Source: Arion vulgaris
Taxonomy: Eukaryota; Mollusca; Gastropoda; Stylommatophora; Arionidae
Length of the DNA: 64,000 nt
Assembly: GCA_020796225.1 (NCBI GenBank)
Contig: CM036760.1
Span: 5,436,001-5,500,000, forward strand
Reading direction: 5' to 3'
The first letter of the stretch is position 1, and every line of letters starts with the position of its first letter. Of the stretch, positions 32,601 through 44,129 are shown one piece after another. The notes under the pieces are model-generated. The model saw only the letters and a program-made list of their open reading frames with translations, was not told the DNA's origin and did no database searches. A program made the position numbers and the translations under genes.

Positions 32601-33060
32601 CTGACTGATTTCACAAGATCCAGAAGGGCAGGTTTCGGTATGAGTGGATGTCGTCTATAGAAGTTTCTAACCTCCAGCAGCTTACGTGGATATACTGTCC
32701 TGGGCATGCAGGTGTTTACGGTAATGAGAGAGCGGACAGGCTTGCATCAACAGCATTGATTGTTGGGGAGTTGTAGATGGATAAGGAGGATATTCTTCGG
32801 TCTCTTCGCGACTCTCTGTTGGATGAGGACACTAAAATCGATGTTGAATCGATCAAGCGATTTAAGCAGTTTGGAGTTACCCGTTGTTCAAGTCGAACTG
32901 GATGCCTGAGAGGCAGAATGAGAGGTGTGTTTAATCAGCGAGCCACAGGAACCATCAGTATGCATACTCTTCGATATCTGTTGGGGAGACTGAGCACCTA
33001 TGGGTCTGCCAGGAGTGCAATGAGCGTCAGTTTAATAACCAATAACCTGACTGATTTTAG
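32575..33060 (+). pseudogene. RNase H LINE end (plus copy)
   Basis: LTWIYCPGHAGVYGNERADR then LASTALIVGEL and a stop. After it MDKEDILRSLRDSLLDEDT, KRFKQFGVTRCSSR and TGTISMHTLRYLLGRL continue the terminal domain. YxPGHxGVxGNERADRLA is the RNase H signature. Confidence 0.8.
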
Positions 33061-33289
33061 CATGAAGGAGGCCTGCATTCCGTATCAAAATAGGATCATA
33101 TTTGTAAAGCTAGTCGTTTAAAAATTTACTCCTGAAAAACATGCTCGTGAAACCATGTTTTTGAGCATGTAAACTTGAAGTTAATGAGGACATCATAATT
33201 GAAATGCATCTATACTGCATTTGAACATTTTGATGCTCGTCCATCACGGGTGATGATCACCACACAAATTTTCATCCAAGGGAATGTAG

Positions 33290-33910
33290 TTGCATTATGT
33301 TTGTCTGTGTGTGCATAGATGACTAGTGAGCCTGATACAGGCTTGAAATGTTCTTGTACAGTGTGGGCAAGGTATACTTGCACTTGTGGGAAGTTTTACT
33401 GCATTTCTATTTTGACGTTTTTGTTCCATCCGTGCTGTTCTACCGCCTTGCAGGCAGAGGAACCGTATCGAAGAAGTGTGTGCCGGGCTGACCTGTTTTA
33501 GCAACATTCTCCCAGTTGTTGACATCTATGTCAAATGATTTCATTGAGTTCTTGAGTGCATCTTTGAATCGCTTTTTCTGACCACCCTGTGAGCGCTTAC
33601 CGCTATGCAGCTCACCATAAAAGAGTCGTTTGGGTATTCTGCAATCTGGCATTCGAGCTACATGTCCTGCCCATCATGTCTAGGACTGCATCAAGATTGT
33701 ATAGATGCTGGGGAGAGTAGCTCTTTTTAGGACCTCTGTGTCTGGGATCATATCCTGCCATTTAATGTTCATTATTTTTCTAAGGCAGACTGTGTGAAAG
33801 TGGTTATGCTTCCTTGCGTGTCTCTGATATACAGTCCAAGTTTCGCATGCGTGAAGAAGGACTGGGAGCATGACAGCTCGATATACCTTCAGTTTTGTGG
33901 GAAGCAAAAA
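33290..33910 (-). pseudogene. LINE RT C-terminus with C2H2 zinc finger
   Basis: Across two frameshifts the minus strand reads KLKVYRAVMLPVLLHACETW, LNIKW-type CLRKIMNIKWQDMIPDTEVL, RIPKRLFYGELHSGKRSQGG, MKSFDIDVNNWENVAK and CPHCTRTFQACIRLTSHLC. The terminal C2H2 finger (CPHC...H...H) is a known ending of one widespread animal LINE class. Well conserved apart from the shifts. Confidence 0.85.
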
Positions 33911-34113
33911 ATATTACCACTGCAACCTACAATGAGGCGACTGATGAAGGCCCTAGGGATGCTACTCTAGTAAATAAAAAGCAGCAGAGAAATTGGATGT
34001 GCTTGCCTACTTGTAGGTGCATAACTGGCACAAAGTACAATCACTCTTAGGCTCAGATCGCATACAAATCACAGAGTGGTTGACAAGTGGTCGATATGGA
34101 GCGTTTGAAGCAG
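33900..34113 (+). repeat. SINE-like family C
   Basis: Starts at GGAAGCAAAAAATATTAC and ends GGTCGATATGGAGCGTTTG. It begins directly at the edge of the LINE fragment. Confidence 0.8.
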
Positions 34114-34184
34114 AACATTTTACTAGTAGGCCTGAGCACTTGATGGTCAGAATAAAGAGTGTGTTCTCACAGGAACCATCAGCA

Positions 34185-34290
34185 CATAATTTACAATATT
34201 TCAATATGTTGAGGGCACATAATTTACAATATTTCAATATGTTGAGGGCACATAATTTACAATATTTCAATGTGTTCAGGGGGCATATTA
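34185..34290 (+). repeat. 33-bp tandem repeat, three units
   Basis: Unit GCACATAATTTACAATATTT plus CAATATGTTGAGG, almost identical, with the last unit diverged. Confidence 0.85.
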
Positions 34291-34309
34291 ACATTTGATC
34301 AATCAGTTA

Positions 34310-35030
34310 TCAGTTATATGAGGACTATCATCATAGCACTCCGGACATGTCCATAGGTGCTCCGATCTCCGCCTCAGCAAATCCAGCAGCGTCCAGCGAC
34401 CCAACACGCCAGTTCGATGTTGATTTAATCAATCTCTTTGCATATTTAGTATGTGTTCTTTTCGGGCTGCACCAATATTGACACCCATCTCTTTTAATCT
34501 GGTCAGCGAGTGAGATTCACAGCCCTGAAACTCCTCTGTTCGGAAAGACTCTCTCAATGCGTGAAGAATGTCACTTGATCCATGGCAGCTCCCTCTGATA
34601 TTGTAGCTAAGCCAGCCAATCATTACCTCGTTCATTACCCCTAACTCCAATTTTGTACTCAAGAACACCCTCATAGACTGTGGCAGCAAAAATTTTAATT
34701 TAAACCAATCCACGCCAGCTACTACATTGCAGGAGCTGGGTTTGAAGATTGGAGTAGCAAGAAAAGAACAGGAAAACATCAATCAAAATCTATCAGCTCG
34801 TTCATTACCCCTAACTCCTGAGTGCCCAGGGACAAAAATAAAGGTGATTTCTCTGATCATTGTCTGTACCAGTATCTCCACCCAGTTGCGTCTCACCATA
34901 CCTGATTCGACTTTACGAATCATGCTCATGGAGTCACTGAGTATGAAAACACGAGAGTAATTGTGAGATGCCAACCAGTTCACCGCCTTCATAACCGCTG
35001 AACCTCCATTGTCAAGCTACTTGTGGTTGT
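34310..35030 (-). pseudogene. RNase H LINE end, with a rearranged piece
   Basis: Minus: SRVFILSDSMSMIRKVESG, TFIFVPGHSGVRGNERADRF, then (34680 downward) DILHALRESFRTEEF, SLTRLKEMGVNIGAARKEH and a degraded EHLWTCPEC end at about 34330. Between 34690 and 34790 a short plus-strand piece of the same domain (TTLQELGLKIGVARKEQ) is embedded, so the locus was rearranged. Confidence 0.75.
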
Positions 35031-35074
35031 TGCATAGGCCCCACTGGCCTCTCTTATTATTTTATTATTTGATC

Positions 35075-35170
35075 AAAACGCTGTGTATTGTTACTGTTTT
35101 TGTAAAACTACAGTACCTTTTACGTTTTTCGCCATTATGACACATACAAGAGTAGTGTCAGACAGTGTTG
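35075..35170 (+). repeat. Interspersed repeat B, partial copy
   Basis: AAAACTACAGTACCTTTTA and TTTTTCGCCATTATG match the core of 23995-24140. Confidence 0.5.
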
Positions 35171-35412
35171 TCTTCGTGGTAGAGAGAGAAGATATACTAA
35201 TCAGCTTCTCATGGATACGGTGAGCAAATGGACTTTGGGATGGCTGCTGCAGCGGAGGACAGAGCACGAATGGGAATGCCCAATGTGCCATGTCATCGAT
35301 CGCATAACATAATATACAAGAATAGTCGCACAGCAGAATTTGATCGCAGAAAAAGAAGAAGGTTATTTTTAATGGTGTGTGATGTCTGAAGTGTTGAAGT
35401 AAAATAACTTAC

Positions 35413-38400
35413 CTCTGTTTGAGGCTGGTCAAGTATTGTGGCTGCAAAATCGATTCGATCCTTAAAGTTTTTTGCTTCTACAGACCACTCATCACTGATA
35501 GCTTGACGATACAAAACTTGAAACATACTATCCAAAGCTGACTGAATCCTGTTTTTATCAATACTGGTTAACTTTTGTTGTTTGCTGAGATCTTTGAGAA
35601 TGCCTTTTAAGCTAGACTTTACTCCATCTTCCAAGGTGATACCCATATTCTTCAATGTCTTGTTCACATATGTAATTTGTTCACAGAGCAGAAGTCTGTA
35701 TATTTCCATTGTCATCTCTGTCTGTAGCTGTAGTGTCATGCTTTGTTGAATTGAGGACACCATATATTTCCATTTTCTGATTTTGAATTCTATTTCATTA
35801 TTATAGTTTTTGTGAATGTTAAAAACTGTAAGCAATGCATAAGCGAAACGCATCTGCATGCTAAGAGCATGTGCATGGTTAGAATCTATCAGATCAGGTT
35901 TACTTGAGAGGTACTCTCCTTCATCAACAACACAGAAATGTAGCACAAAAAGTTTTGATTCAGTAAGCTTGCGAAGTTTACTTTTTGTAAGTTTTGCATT
36001 TTTAATCATATCTTCTTTTTTATTCTCTCTCATCTCTGCCTGACGTTTGTTGATTGCCTCGTACCTACTGATACCTTGAACTGGGCGGGAGCATGTCGGA
36101 CAGCGAATAAAACTTGTATTTGTGGGATCTAAAGCCTCAACATATCTGTCCAATTGAGTCAGTGTAAATATATGTTTGCATTGGGGTATTTTCATCAAAA
36201 TAGTGTCTTTTCCTACTTCAAATTTTTTTGCTCTTTCCTGCTTCTCATGAGCAATATACCACTGAGGCTTCTTATTTGTATTTGTATCAATGAGGCTGAA
36301 TTTGTCTTTCTCACATGTGTAACATACACAAGCCTCTCCACAAAGTGACATACATTTATGACGACATGAAGTTGGTTTGTTACATGTCTTACTACATGAC
36401 GGTTCAGCACAATGATCCATACAGAGAGCTCCACATTGTCTGTGCTGACAAATCATGGCACAGTTTTCTGTACATGGTTCACACAGATCTCCACAGTTTG
36501 ATTTACCACAAGGACCATGTCTGCAAGATGTTGGACACCGCATTATGCATGGGACACATGAAGTTCCACATGTTCCTTGACAAGGATGTCCACATGGTAA
36601 TGGCTGTTTGCATTTCTCAACACATGCTCTATGTACACGGCCAGACATACATCCACCACATGTTCCTTTGCATCTATGGCCACAATCTAGGAGCATATTA
36701 CATTTTGTTGGACAGGGCTCTACTGTAACATCTGTTTGACATTCAACATTACTCTTGTGTCCATAAGACCATTCAAGTTCAATTTTCTCCTGACATGGTT
36801 GGTGAAAGTCTTGAGCATTACAAACACCACACTGTCCCTTGCAAATGTGACCACATTTCATGGTTTCACCACAGTTCTGCGAACACAGAACATCCTCCAC
36901 ATTTAGGTAGCATGGAACTTGGTCATCATGCCCACAAAGTGGCATATGTTTTAAAACTTGTACTTCGCAGTTACCACATTCTTGGTAGCAGTCTTTCTGA
37001 CATGGGTGTCCTTCTGGACACTGTTTAAGACAAGGTTGCATACACTTTGTAGTTTCATGATCGATGTCAGAAGAATGACACATTCTAGTGCACCTGTGCC
37101 TACAAGGAAGATGAGCTCCACAGTGTTTATTACAGCCTCCTTCTGGCACTTCTTTTTTAAAATCTTCTGGATTTACAATATAAGATACATGATTATGGTT
37201 CACACACACCATTTTCATCCCAATCCCATAAACTTTATTTTTTTGGGCAGTGTCTACAATTTCCCTCCAAAGACTACTTTTCACAGCTAATTGTTGGAAA
37301 TTTCCAATCAAATACAGTCCCATTTTGGCTCTTGACAGAGCAACACACACTCTGTTGTCAATTTTCAGGAAACCAATATCATTTACTTCATTACTTCTAA
37401 CTAAAGATATGAGAATGATGTCATTTTCCTCTCCTTGGTAATTGTCAATAGGTGTTACTCTGACATTTTCATAAAGCGTTTCTTCTAGATCCATCTCTTC
37501 TCTAATTGCTTTTACTTGGCCACTGTATGCTGCAAGGACAGTTATTTGGCTGCCTAGATATTCATGTTGAATGAAGTATTTGCACAGCCCTGTAAGAAAT
37601 CTGGCTTCATGCAGGTTTGCCTTGCTTGTGGTATCATCAACTTCACTCTCCGCATATTCATGCTGAAGAAAAAATACATTGGATTTGACACCTTTGATGT
37701 CATCGTAACGCCACACAGATGGATGATCCTGTAAACCTGGATAAATATGTTGTAGATAGGTGGATATTTCTGGTCTCATTCGGTGCTGTTCAGAGAGAGT
37801 AACATGAGGTATATTATTGTTCACAAGACGCTCAAATAGTGAGATCTCCAAATCATAGTCAACAGCCAGTTTGTGTACTGTTGGGCTTGGCCGCAGTTGT
37901 TGATGGTCTCCTATCAAGATGAGATGCTGACACTGACTATTCAAGGTTGTCACAATGTGAGCTTCAAGAACTTCAGCAGCTTCCTCTACAACAATTATAC
38001 GACATCCTACTTCCTGAAGAACAGCCCTATGTCTTGCAGCTCCAGTTGTTGTCATACCAATGACGCTTGATCTTTTCAAGATGGCAACATCTTTAACTGA
38101 TAATGCTTCCTTTTTACGCTGTAGGATTACTTTGTACTCCATAGTAAGATCAATTAGCCTATTAGCTAGTATGTCTCTTCTCTGCTGAACCCAGTATTTA
38201 TACAGTCTATACCTGTCTAGCAGTTGAAGGCTCCACAAATCAGTGATTCTTGATGCTTCTTCTTCTGTGTAAGCTTCAGCACTATTGTACAGTTTGAAGA
38301 CTTTACTGTATGACATGGTATTGACTGTTTGCCACTCTTCGTTCTCTTCTTGCCTATCTATTAAATCAATTCCTAGCAACTTTGCTCTTTGCAACATGAT

Positions 38401-41400
38401 AATTTCCCTATCTTTAAACTGCTTGTAACTGCTCTCCAGCTCTTTAATGTCCGACAATTTGACTCTTCCTTCATTACTAAACTTTCCCTCTTCTCTATCT
38501 TCATCATCCTCATCACTTTCATCAGTGCTTGCTTCGCTGTCTTCACTATCATCAATAACCCATCGATCTTCATTAACAGCAGCTTTAGTGTCTGTCAAAA
38601 GTCGGCTGCGCCCACGTAACTGTTTAGTCACTGGTTTGGTCACTACAAGTTGATCAATCGCATCCAGAAGTTGGTCAGTTCTGCTGACCTGATCTAGAAG
38701 CCAATGCAGCACATATGTATGTTCCTCAATTTGTGCCTTGTTCTCAAGGCTCATACATCCTTTAATGGATTTATATACATTCTCACTCATATATGGCTTA
38801 AGGACATCATCAGTTAGAATGTCATTGCTTAAATTCTCTTTGGCATCAAAAAGTACTTGAAGTTGTCTTGCAGTCTCAGGTGCCCCATCTGCAAACAGCT
38901 TTTCCACTTCCATTTCAATGAAAGTCTCATACTTTTTTATCCAGTAATGGTATATTTTCACACGTGACATGAAGTCAATTTTGGCTGCTATTTTCTTGTT
39001 ACTCAGATTGGAATCGCTCAGAATTTCCCCTCCTTTTGCAATAACTTTTCTCAAGTGATACCTGGCAGCTGTATTGATGTGTTTATCCATATCAGCATTA
39101 GAGGCTTTAAGCCATGTACTCATCACATGTGTACTAAAGCCTGTATCTCTTCTTGAATCTGTCAAAGATTCATTATGCTTCTTACTCATCTCATTGGCAA
39201 GATCTTCAACTTTCAAAATTGTTGTTTCCAGTCGCAATGTTTCTTGCCAAAAGCGATTAATGGCTTTGCTTACATCTTTCAGTTGCTTTCTACACATACT
39301 CAAGTTTTTACCGATATTACTTGACCGAAGCTTTTTGGATAAAGGATTCTGGCGAAGCTTTTTCAAATTGAAATCTTCTAGAAGATTACTACTACTTCTT
39401 CCACCAACACGGACAATTCCTGTTGGGCAGAATTCTAGTATTCCTTCCAAAAACTGATCTAAAGCATGGTTTGTGAAGCACACAACAAGGATTGGACCTT
39501 TATTTCCAATGACACGTTTCATTATCTTGTTTTCCAAGATAATTCTCATGATTTTCAACCCCACATAGGTCTTTCCAGTTCCAGGTGGTCCTTGTATGAG
39601 AGTCATCTCGTTTGTCAGTGCCAGTTTCAATGCGTCAAGCTGAGAATCATTCAACATTGTCGAGTCAGCATTAGGCCACTCAATGTCATTTAAAACAGGT
39701 ACAGGGTAATGATCATAAACTTCGTTCATGATCGAAGCAATACTATAGCACATGTCTCGATGTAAGTACCGAGGAGGATTAATCTCACGTTTGCAAGAAA
39801 TAATGTATTGCTCTAGTGGTATCTCTACCATTTTTTGAAGTCCTTCAAGAACATGTCGGTATGACTCAAAGTAAGCAGTTGTCTCAGCCATGATGAAAAT
39901 GTCATTTTCAGATGATGTAAACACTTCTTCCAAGTTGTTTTGAAACATAACTTCCAAAATTCCCCTTTTCAGCTTCTCTACATCTCTGTTGGCAACTGTG
40001 GCAAAAATAGTTGACTCAAAGTTGTCCTTGGAGAAAACTAACAGGGATCCAAACATCAAACGTTTTGAGTACTCCCATTCTATCTCAATGAAAGGAGAGC
40101 AGTCAAAATGAATCAAATGTGTAATTCCTTCATCAGAGTCAAATGATATCTGAGCAATTTGAACATTATAATAAAATCGTAGATCATGCTCCTTAACAGA
40201 TTCATTATTCTGTTGTGCAATTTTGAAATCCTTTAAGCCAGTTCTTATAGGAGACAGGTAATCTTCTTTCATTAGCCGAGAGTGAATGTCAAGGTAGTGT
40301 TCCAGATCTCTGTATGCTCCTTTTGTTTTATTTGCTCTCAGAAAAGGTTCAACTGAATCAAAAAGCTCATCTGTGACAGGAAAAATTGTCATCTCAGAAT
40401 ATTTTTCAGGTGGCTCTTCATCATCTGGCACTGGTATAGCTTTCTCCCGTTTATAGTAAATTCGTTCAGTTTTCATCTGAATGTTTTCTTTGTCAGTCAG
40501 CTGTAGCAAACGCCGAACACGCATAGTGAGATCTTTCTCTTCGATAAGAATATTGAGACCTTTCCCAACATCAAGAAGACTCTGTAAGGGTTGCTTACAG
40601 TGTGATGTGTATGCTCTCATATTTTTAGCCACATATTCAATGACATCTACTAGCTTCTGAAAACATCCAAAGGCGTCAGGATGAGTTCTTTGTTGCAACT
40701 CTGACAGAAATCTATCAACGTGCACATGTAGAAACTTGGACTCACAAACGCACTTCAAAATGTAATGCATAGATGCTTTCTGAGATCCAATGCTAATAAT
40801 TCTCTTCAAAGAAACAATGAGATGTTTCATCCAGTCAAATTGAATATTGTCTTGTTTCAGCGCTTTGGACAATCCATCACAATGACGATTCATTTCAAAA
40901 ATCAAAAGAGTAATGTTTGTAGAACTTGACCACTCCTTTACTTGATCATAGCTTACACTGTGAGAAAATTGTGCTCTCTCATGCTGTCTTTGCTGAAAAT
41001 CAATTTGTGATGCATATACATCCTGAACAGCTCTTCTAACATCTCCACTGCTGGAATAGTTTGATGGTCTGCTATACTCTGGAGATCTAGTATTGTGAAA
41101 AGATGGCTGAAAATTGGTATTCCTGTAATCATCAGTTGGAGGCTGTCTTGGTCCTCGAGAAGATGACTGTAAATATGCATTTGCATAATCTTCTTTTTGG
41201 GGATGCATAGGCACTTGAGAAGATGGCTGCATGTGAGCATTCTTATATTCATTTCTTGAAGGTTGCCTTGGCCCTGAAGAAGATGGCTGCATGTGGGCAT
41301 CTGTATATTCATTTCTTGAAAGTTGCTTTGATCCCCGAGAATTTGGCTGCATGTGAGCATCTGTATATTCATTTCTTGAAGGTTGCCTTGGCCCTCGAGA

Positions 41401-41842
41401 AGTTGGCTGCATGTGGGCATCTGTATATTCATTTCTTGAAGGCTGCTTTGGACCCCGAGAAGATGACTGCAAATATGCATTCATAAAATCATTTTGTGGT
41501 GGATGTAAAGGCACTTGAGAATTTAATTGGGAATATGTATCCATTTGTTTTTTTCTTGAAATCTGAGTGGACACAGGAGAAGTATGTAAGTTTTGCCGAT
41601 ACTCTTCATCTGATAGATTCTGCACATCAGAATTGGGTGTGTAACTGGTAACATGTTCTGGCTTCCCATGTTTATGTTTGGTAATAAAGTTTATAGACCT
41701 AAATCTTTCATCAAATTCTGGAGGGAAGTTGGATAGTACTGACGGATTTTTACTTGGTCCTCTATTGTTATTTATATTTTCAGGCAACCTTCGTTCAGAG
41801 AGATGTTCTTGTGATAAGTGTTTTTTTGAATGATTAGAGGAC
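35413..41842 (-). CDS. ZNFX1: ZNFX1-like, giant exon: UPF1-type helicase plus NFX1 zinc fingers
   Basis: A 6430-bp exon giving about 2140 residues. Numbered in the spliced protein: low-complexity N-terminus with seven 20-residue repeats (about 147-286, core NEYTDAHMQPSSRGPRQPSR); helical region ~330-480; superfamily 1 helicase with Walker A GPPGTGKT (780-787), NHALDQFLE, motif II EEAAEVLEAH (1315 on), GDHQQLRPS, EQHRMRPE, YQGEENDIILISLVRS (~1497) and ALSRAK (1530); an acidic insert ~1126-1147; NFX1-type Cys/His repeats ~1599-1873 (e.g. CGHRCKGTCGGC, CGHPCQGTCGTSC); a CxH...CPTC pair ~1917-1946. Vertebrate ZNFX1 is a dsRNA-binding antiviral helicase; the worm homolog acts in small-RNA inheritance. 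Acceptor TTCTGGTCACAG| at 41843, donor CAGAG|GTAAGT at 35412. The frame runs on at both ends into intron. Confidence 0.95.
41150..41500 (-). repeat. ZNFX1: Coding 60-bp tandem repeats in the ZNFX1-like gene
   Basis: About six to seven units of 60 bp, e.g. GAAGATGGCTGCATGTGGGC on the plus strand, each giving 20 residues. The inner four units are nearly identical at DNA level, so the array is recent or homogenised. Confidence 0.9.
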
Positions 41843-41918
41843 CTGTGACCAGAAGAAGAAAAATCAGTAAAAAAAATTGTTAAAACACATTCAAATATGG
41901 ACCTATAAGTATAACATG

Positions 41919-42150
41919 ACAGCCGCGATAGCATAGTGATTAGTGCATGTGATGCATGGTCCCGGATTAAATTTCACATTGGGAAATGGATTTTTTCCCG
42001 ACCCCACAGCTCTCAGGTTGACCTAGCCTCAATTGGGTACCATAGGAATGCTGGGAAGTAACAGTGACCGGCATAATGTTCATCACATCACTCATCATGT
42101 GCCAGCAGTCAAAGAAAAATGCAGGCCTAATACTGTATTCCCCAAAATAC
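41919..42150 (+). repeat. tRNA-derived SINE family 3
   Basis: Head GCCGCGATAGCATAGTGATT then TAGTGCATGTGATGCATGG, followed by the body CCTCAATTGGGTACCATAGG and GTGCCAGCAGTCAAAGAAAA. It begins about 75 bp upstream of the giant exon's acceptor. Confidence 0.75.
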
Positions 42151-42689
42151 TGCATGCACTGTATGACAGAGGGTTCTTTATTTAATTACAAGATTAACGT
42201 AGGCAGTAAAGATTACCAATACCAAAATATTTTAGAATAGAAACTTCAATATTGAAAAAAATAGATACACCCGCCTCTACTCTCTCAGAAGGGATCTGGT
42301 AAGAATTAACTGATTCAGTACCAGGTTTTTTTCATCTCTGGACGGAATTATTTTTGGCTTCAAAATATTGCACACATACTTTAGTTAAATTAAAATATTG
42401 TTTCTAAATATGATTTAAAGTTGAACTTATAATATATCAAATTAAAGATAAATGATTGTACTTTCATAAAATATTTATTGTATGCGAAAATATAATGTTG
42501 TGTTGACTGTGCATGACAAATATTAGCATGTAATAAAAAATTAATTGAAATTGTGAGAACAAAATCCAACTTACCAAGGGCCTTGAGGAACAATATGGTG
42601 AATAAGTCAGTGTAACTGCTCTCTTTATATAAGTAATCCATTTATGAATACACAAAAATTAAGAAAATATTGACGGAATATATGGTTTA

Positions 42690-42962
42690 CTAACTGTTCG
42701 CAAATTAGCAACACGACCATCTGGAACCTGACTGGGGCAACGCCCCTCTCGCAACTGGTTGGGAAACACTACTAGTATTATTTAAATTATTAATAATCGA
42801 CGTATTTAAATCACAAACTTCTGTGTCATCAGAATCAGAAGCTTCACTATCTTCACTATCAGTATCTACATCTTCATGCAACCAATCTCGCTCTTCTGCA
42901 GCTGTAAACGTGCAGAGCAGGGTGATAACAAACCATTTCTAGACTCTGAATTGTTAGACATT
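42690..42962 (-). pseudogene. Orphan acidic coding-like segment
   Basis: ATG at 42962 opens MSNNSESRNGLLSPC, then a stop after 31 codons. A one-base shift leads to EERDWLHEDVDTDSEDSEA and SDSDDTEVCDLNTS, open for about 60 codons. It could be a decayed transposase leader (piggyBac transposases begin like this) or a broken former exon. No usable splice phase links it to the ZNFX1-like exons. Confidence 0.35.
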
Positions 42963-43334
42963 ATTTTTTAATCACAGGGTAACTTGAAAACGAAAATTAA
43001 ACTTGGTTTCACTTCTGATTCTAGTCAAAACCACGATGTTGTGATTTGGTTATCATTAGTACTTCCTTTCTACTTAGTTTCCGTTGATATAAAACTACAA
43101 TCGGAGTGAAAATTAATAAAAACTCAACGAAATAGTAGCCGTCTTTTAAACGACGCTTGGGCCACGAAGATAAGAAATATGTGCACTACAGTGTTCCACG
43201 GGACTGAATTAGTTAAAGACATTAAAATAAGAGATTTTATGCAAAAAGAAAGAAGATATGACAACCAACATCCCTATGGTACAGCGAGTGTGAGGCCATT
43301 TAGATGGCTGTTGCATTGGAAGATGGAGTTGTCT

Positions 43335-43550
43335 GTCCTATTTTTTATTTTTTTTTCCGATCCAGAAGCACTTGAGCTGAAAGCTCTTGGCTCGGTGTCA
43401 TGGACATTGTAACCCTTCGGTTCGGTGCCACGAACACCATAAATCTGGGGAACCTGTGGCTTTTCTGATAGTCTGCGGAATTGAACCAGCACTCACAGAG
43501 GACTTGTCATCCGTAGTCCAATGCGCTACAAACACGCTGGGCAGGCGGTC
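43335..43550 (-). repeat. tRNA-derived SINE with A-rich tail
   Basis: On the minus strand: GTAGCGCATTGGACTACGG (box A), GTGCTGGTTCAATTCCGC (box B), a body, then GGATCGGAAAAAAAAATAAA as tail. Only one copy is seen here. Confidence 0.6.
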
Positions 43551-43862
43551 TGTGCAATGTGTGAGGATGTCGATCAGCAGAACTGAAGTTGTAATTGAAA
43601 TACAGTAAGAGCACATTACAAAATTTGCATCTGCACCCAACTAATAGTTTAGTAAGTAATTTTTGTCAATATTGATAACCATTTTTCTTGGTAGAAAGGG
43701 TAGTAATCTCCAACCAGGCACACACAAGAATGATGGATAATGGGACAACCTCCAGAAATGGACTGTCAGTTGGGATCTCAGAAACTTTGATGCTGATTGA
43801 ATAGGCAGTTGTTGAATTCTCTTAAGTCAATGATAAGCTTCACTCTACATACTTTTTCTTCT

Positions 43863-44120
43863 TCGAATGGTCCACATCGACCACTTGTTAAACCACTCTT
43901 TGTGATTTATATGTGATACGAGACTAAGAGCGATTGTAAGTTGTGCCAGTTACGCACCGAAAAGTAGGTCAGCGCATTCAATTTCTGCAACACTTTTTCT
44001 TTACTAGGGTAGTTTCCCTAGGCTCCTACCTCACTCGTCTCTTACGACGTGGCTTGTATGTCGTAGTGTTACTATTCTTTGGTCCACCAGCGAACCCTGG
44101 CAACACATGGACGAAACTGC
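43863..44120 (-). repeat. SINE-like family C
   Basis: Reverse copy: GGTCCACATCGACCACTTG to CTATTCTTTGGTCCACC. Confidence 0.8.
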
Positions 44121-44129
44121 ACTAATAAA

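Larger units (their letters stand above)
31698..35412 (-). other. ZNFX1: ZNFX1-like intron 2, LINE-rich
   Basis: 3.7 kb between CAGAG|GTAAGT and CATCAAG|. It is occupied by LINE fragments on both strands, one SINE-like family C copy and a 33-bp tandem. No exon coding an RZ finger (GHxYxxxxCGG pattern) was found by eye. Confidence 0.55.

Noticed and set aside
35293..35412. C-terminal extension of the giant frame
   Set aside because: A consensus donor CAGAG|GTAAGT lies at 35412, and the residues beyond it are unlike any ZNFX1.
31698..35412. Missing RZ-finger exon in the intron
   Set aside because: Scanned by eye on the minus strand for a GHxY...CGG pattern; only LINE-derived sequence and repeats were found.
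36315..36728. 137-codon plus-strand ORF
   Set aside because: Shadow of the cysteine/histidine-rich zinc-finger region on the opposite strand.
40953..41480. 175-codon minus ORF in another frame
   Set aside because: Out-of-frame reading of the 60-bp coding repeats of the helicase gene.
41843..41934. N-terminal extension of the giant frame (MLSRLSCYTYRS...) as the true protein start
   Set aside because: A strong splice acceptor at 41843 and a matching upstream exon explain the start better; the extension is intron read-through.
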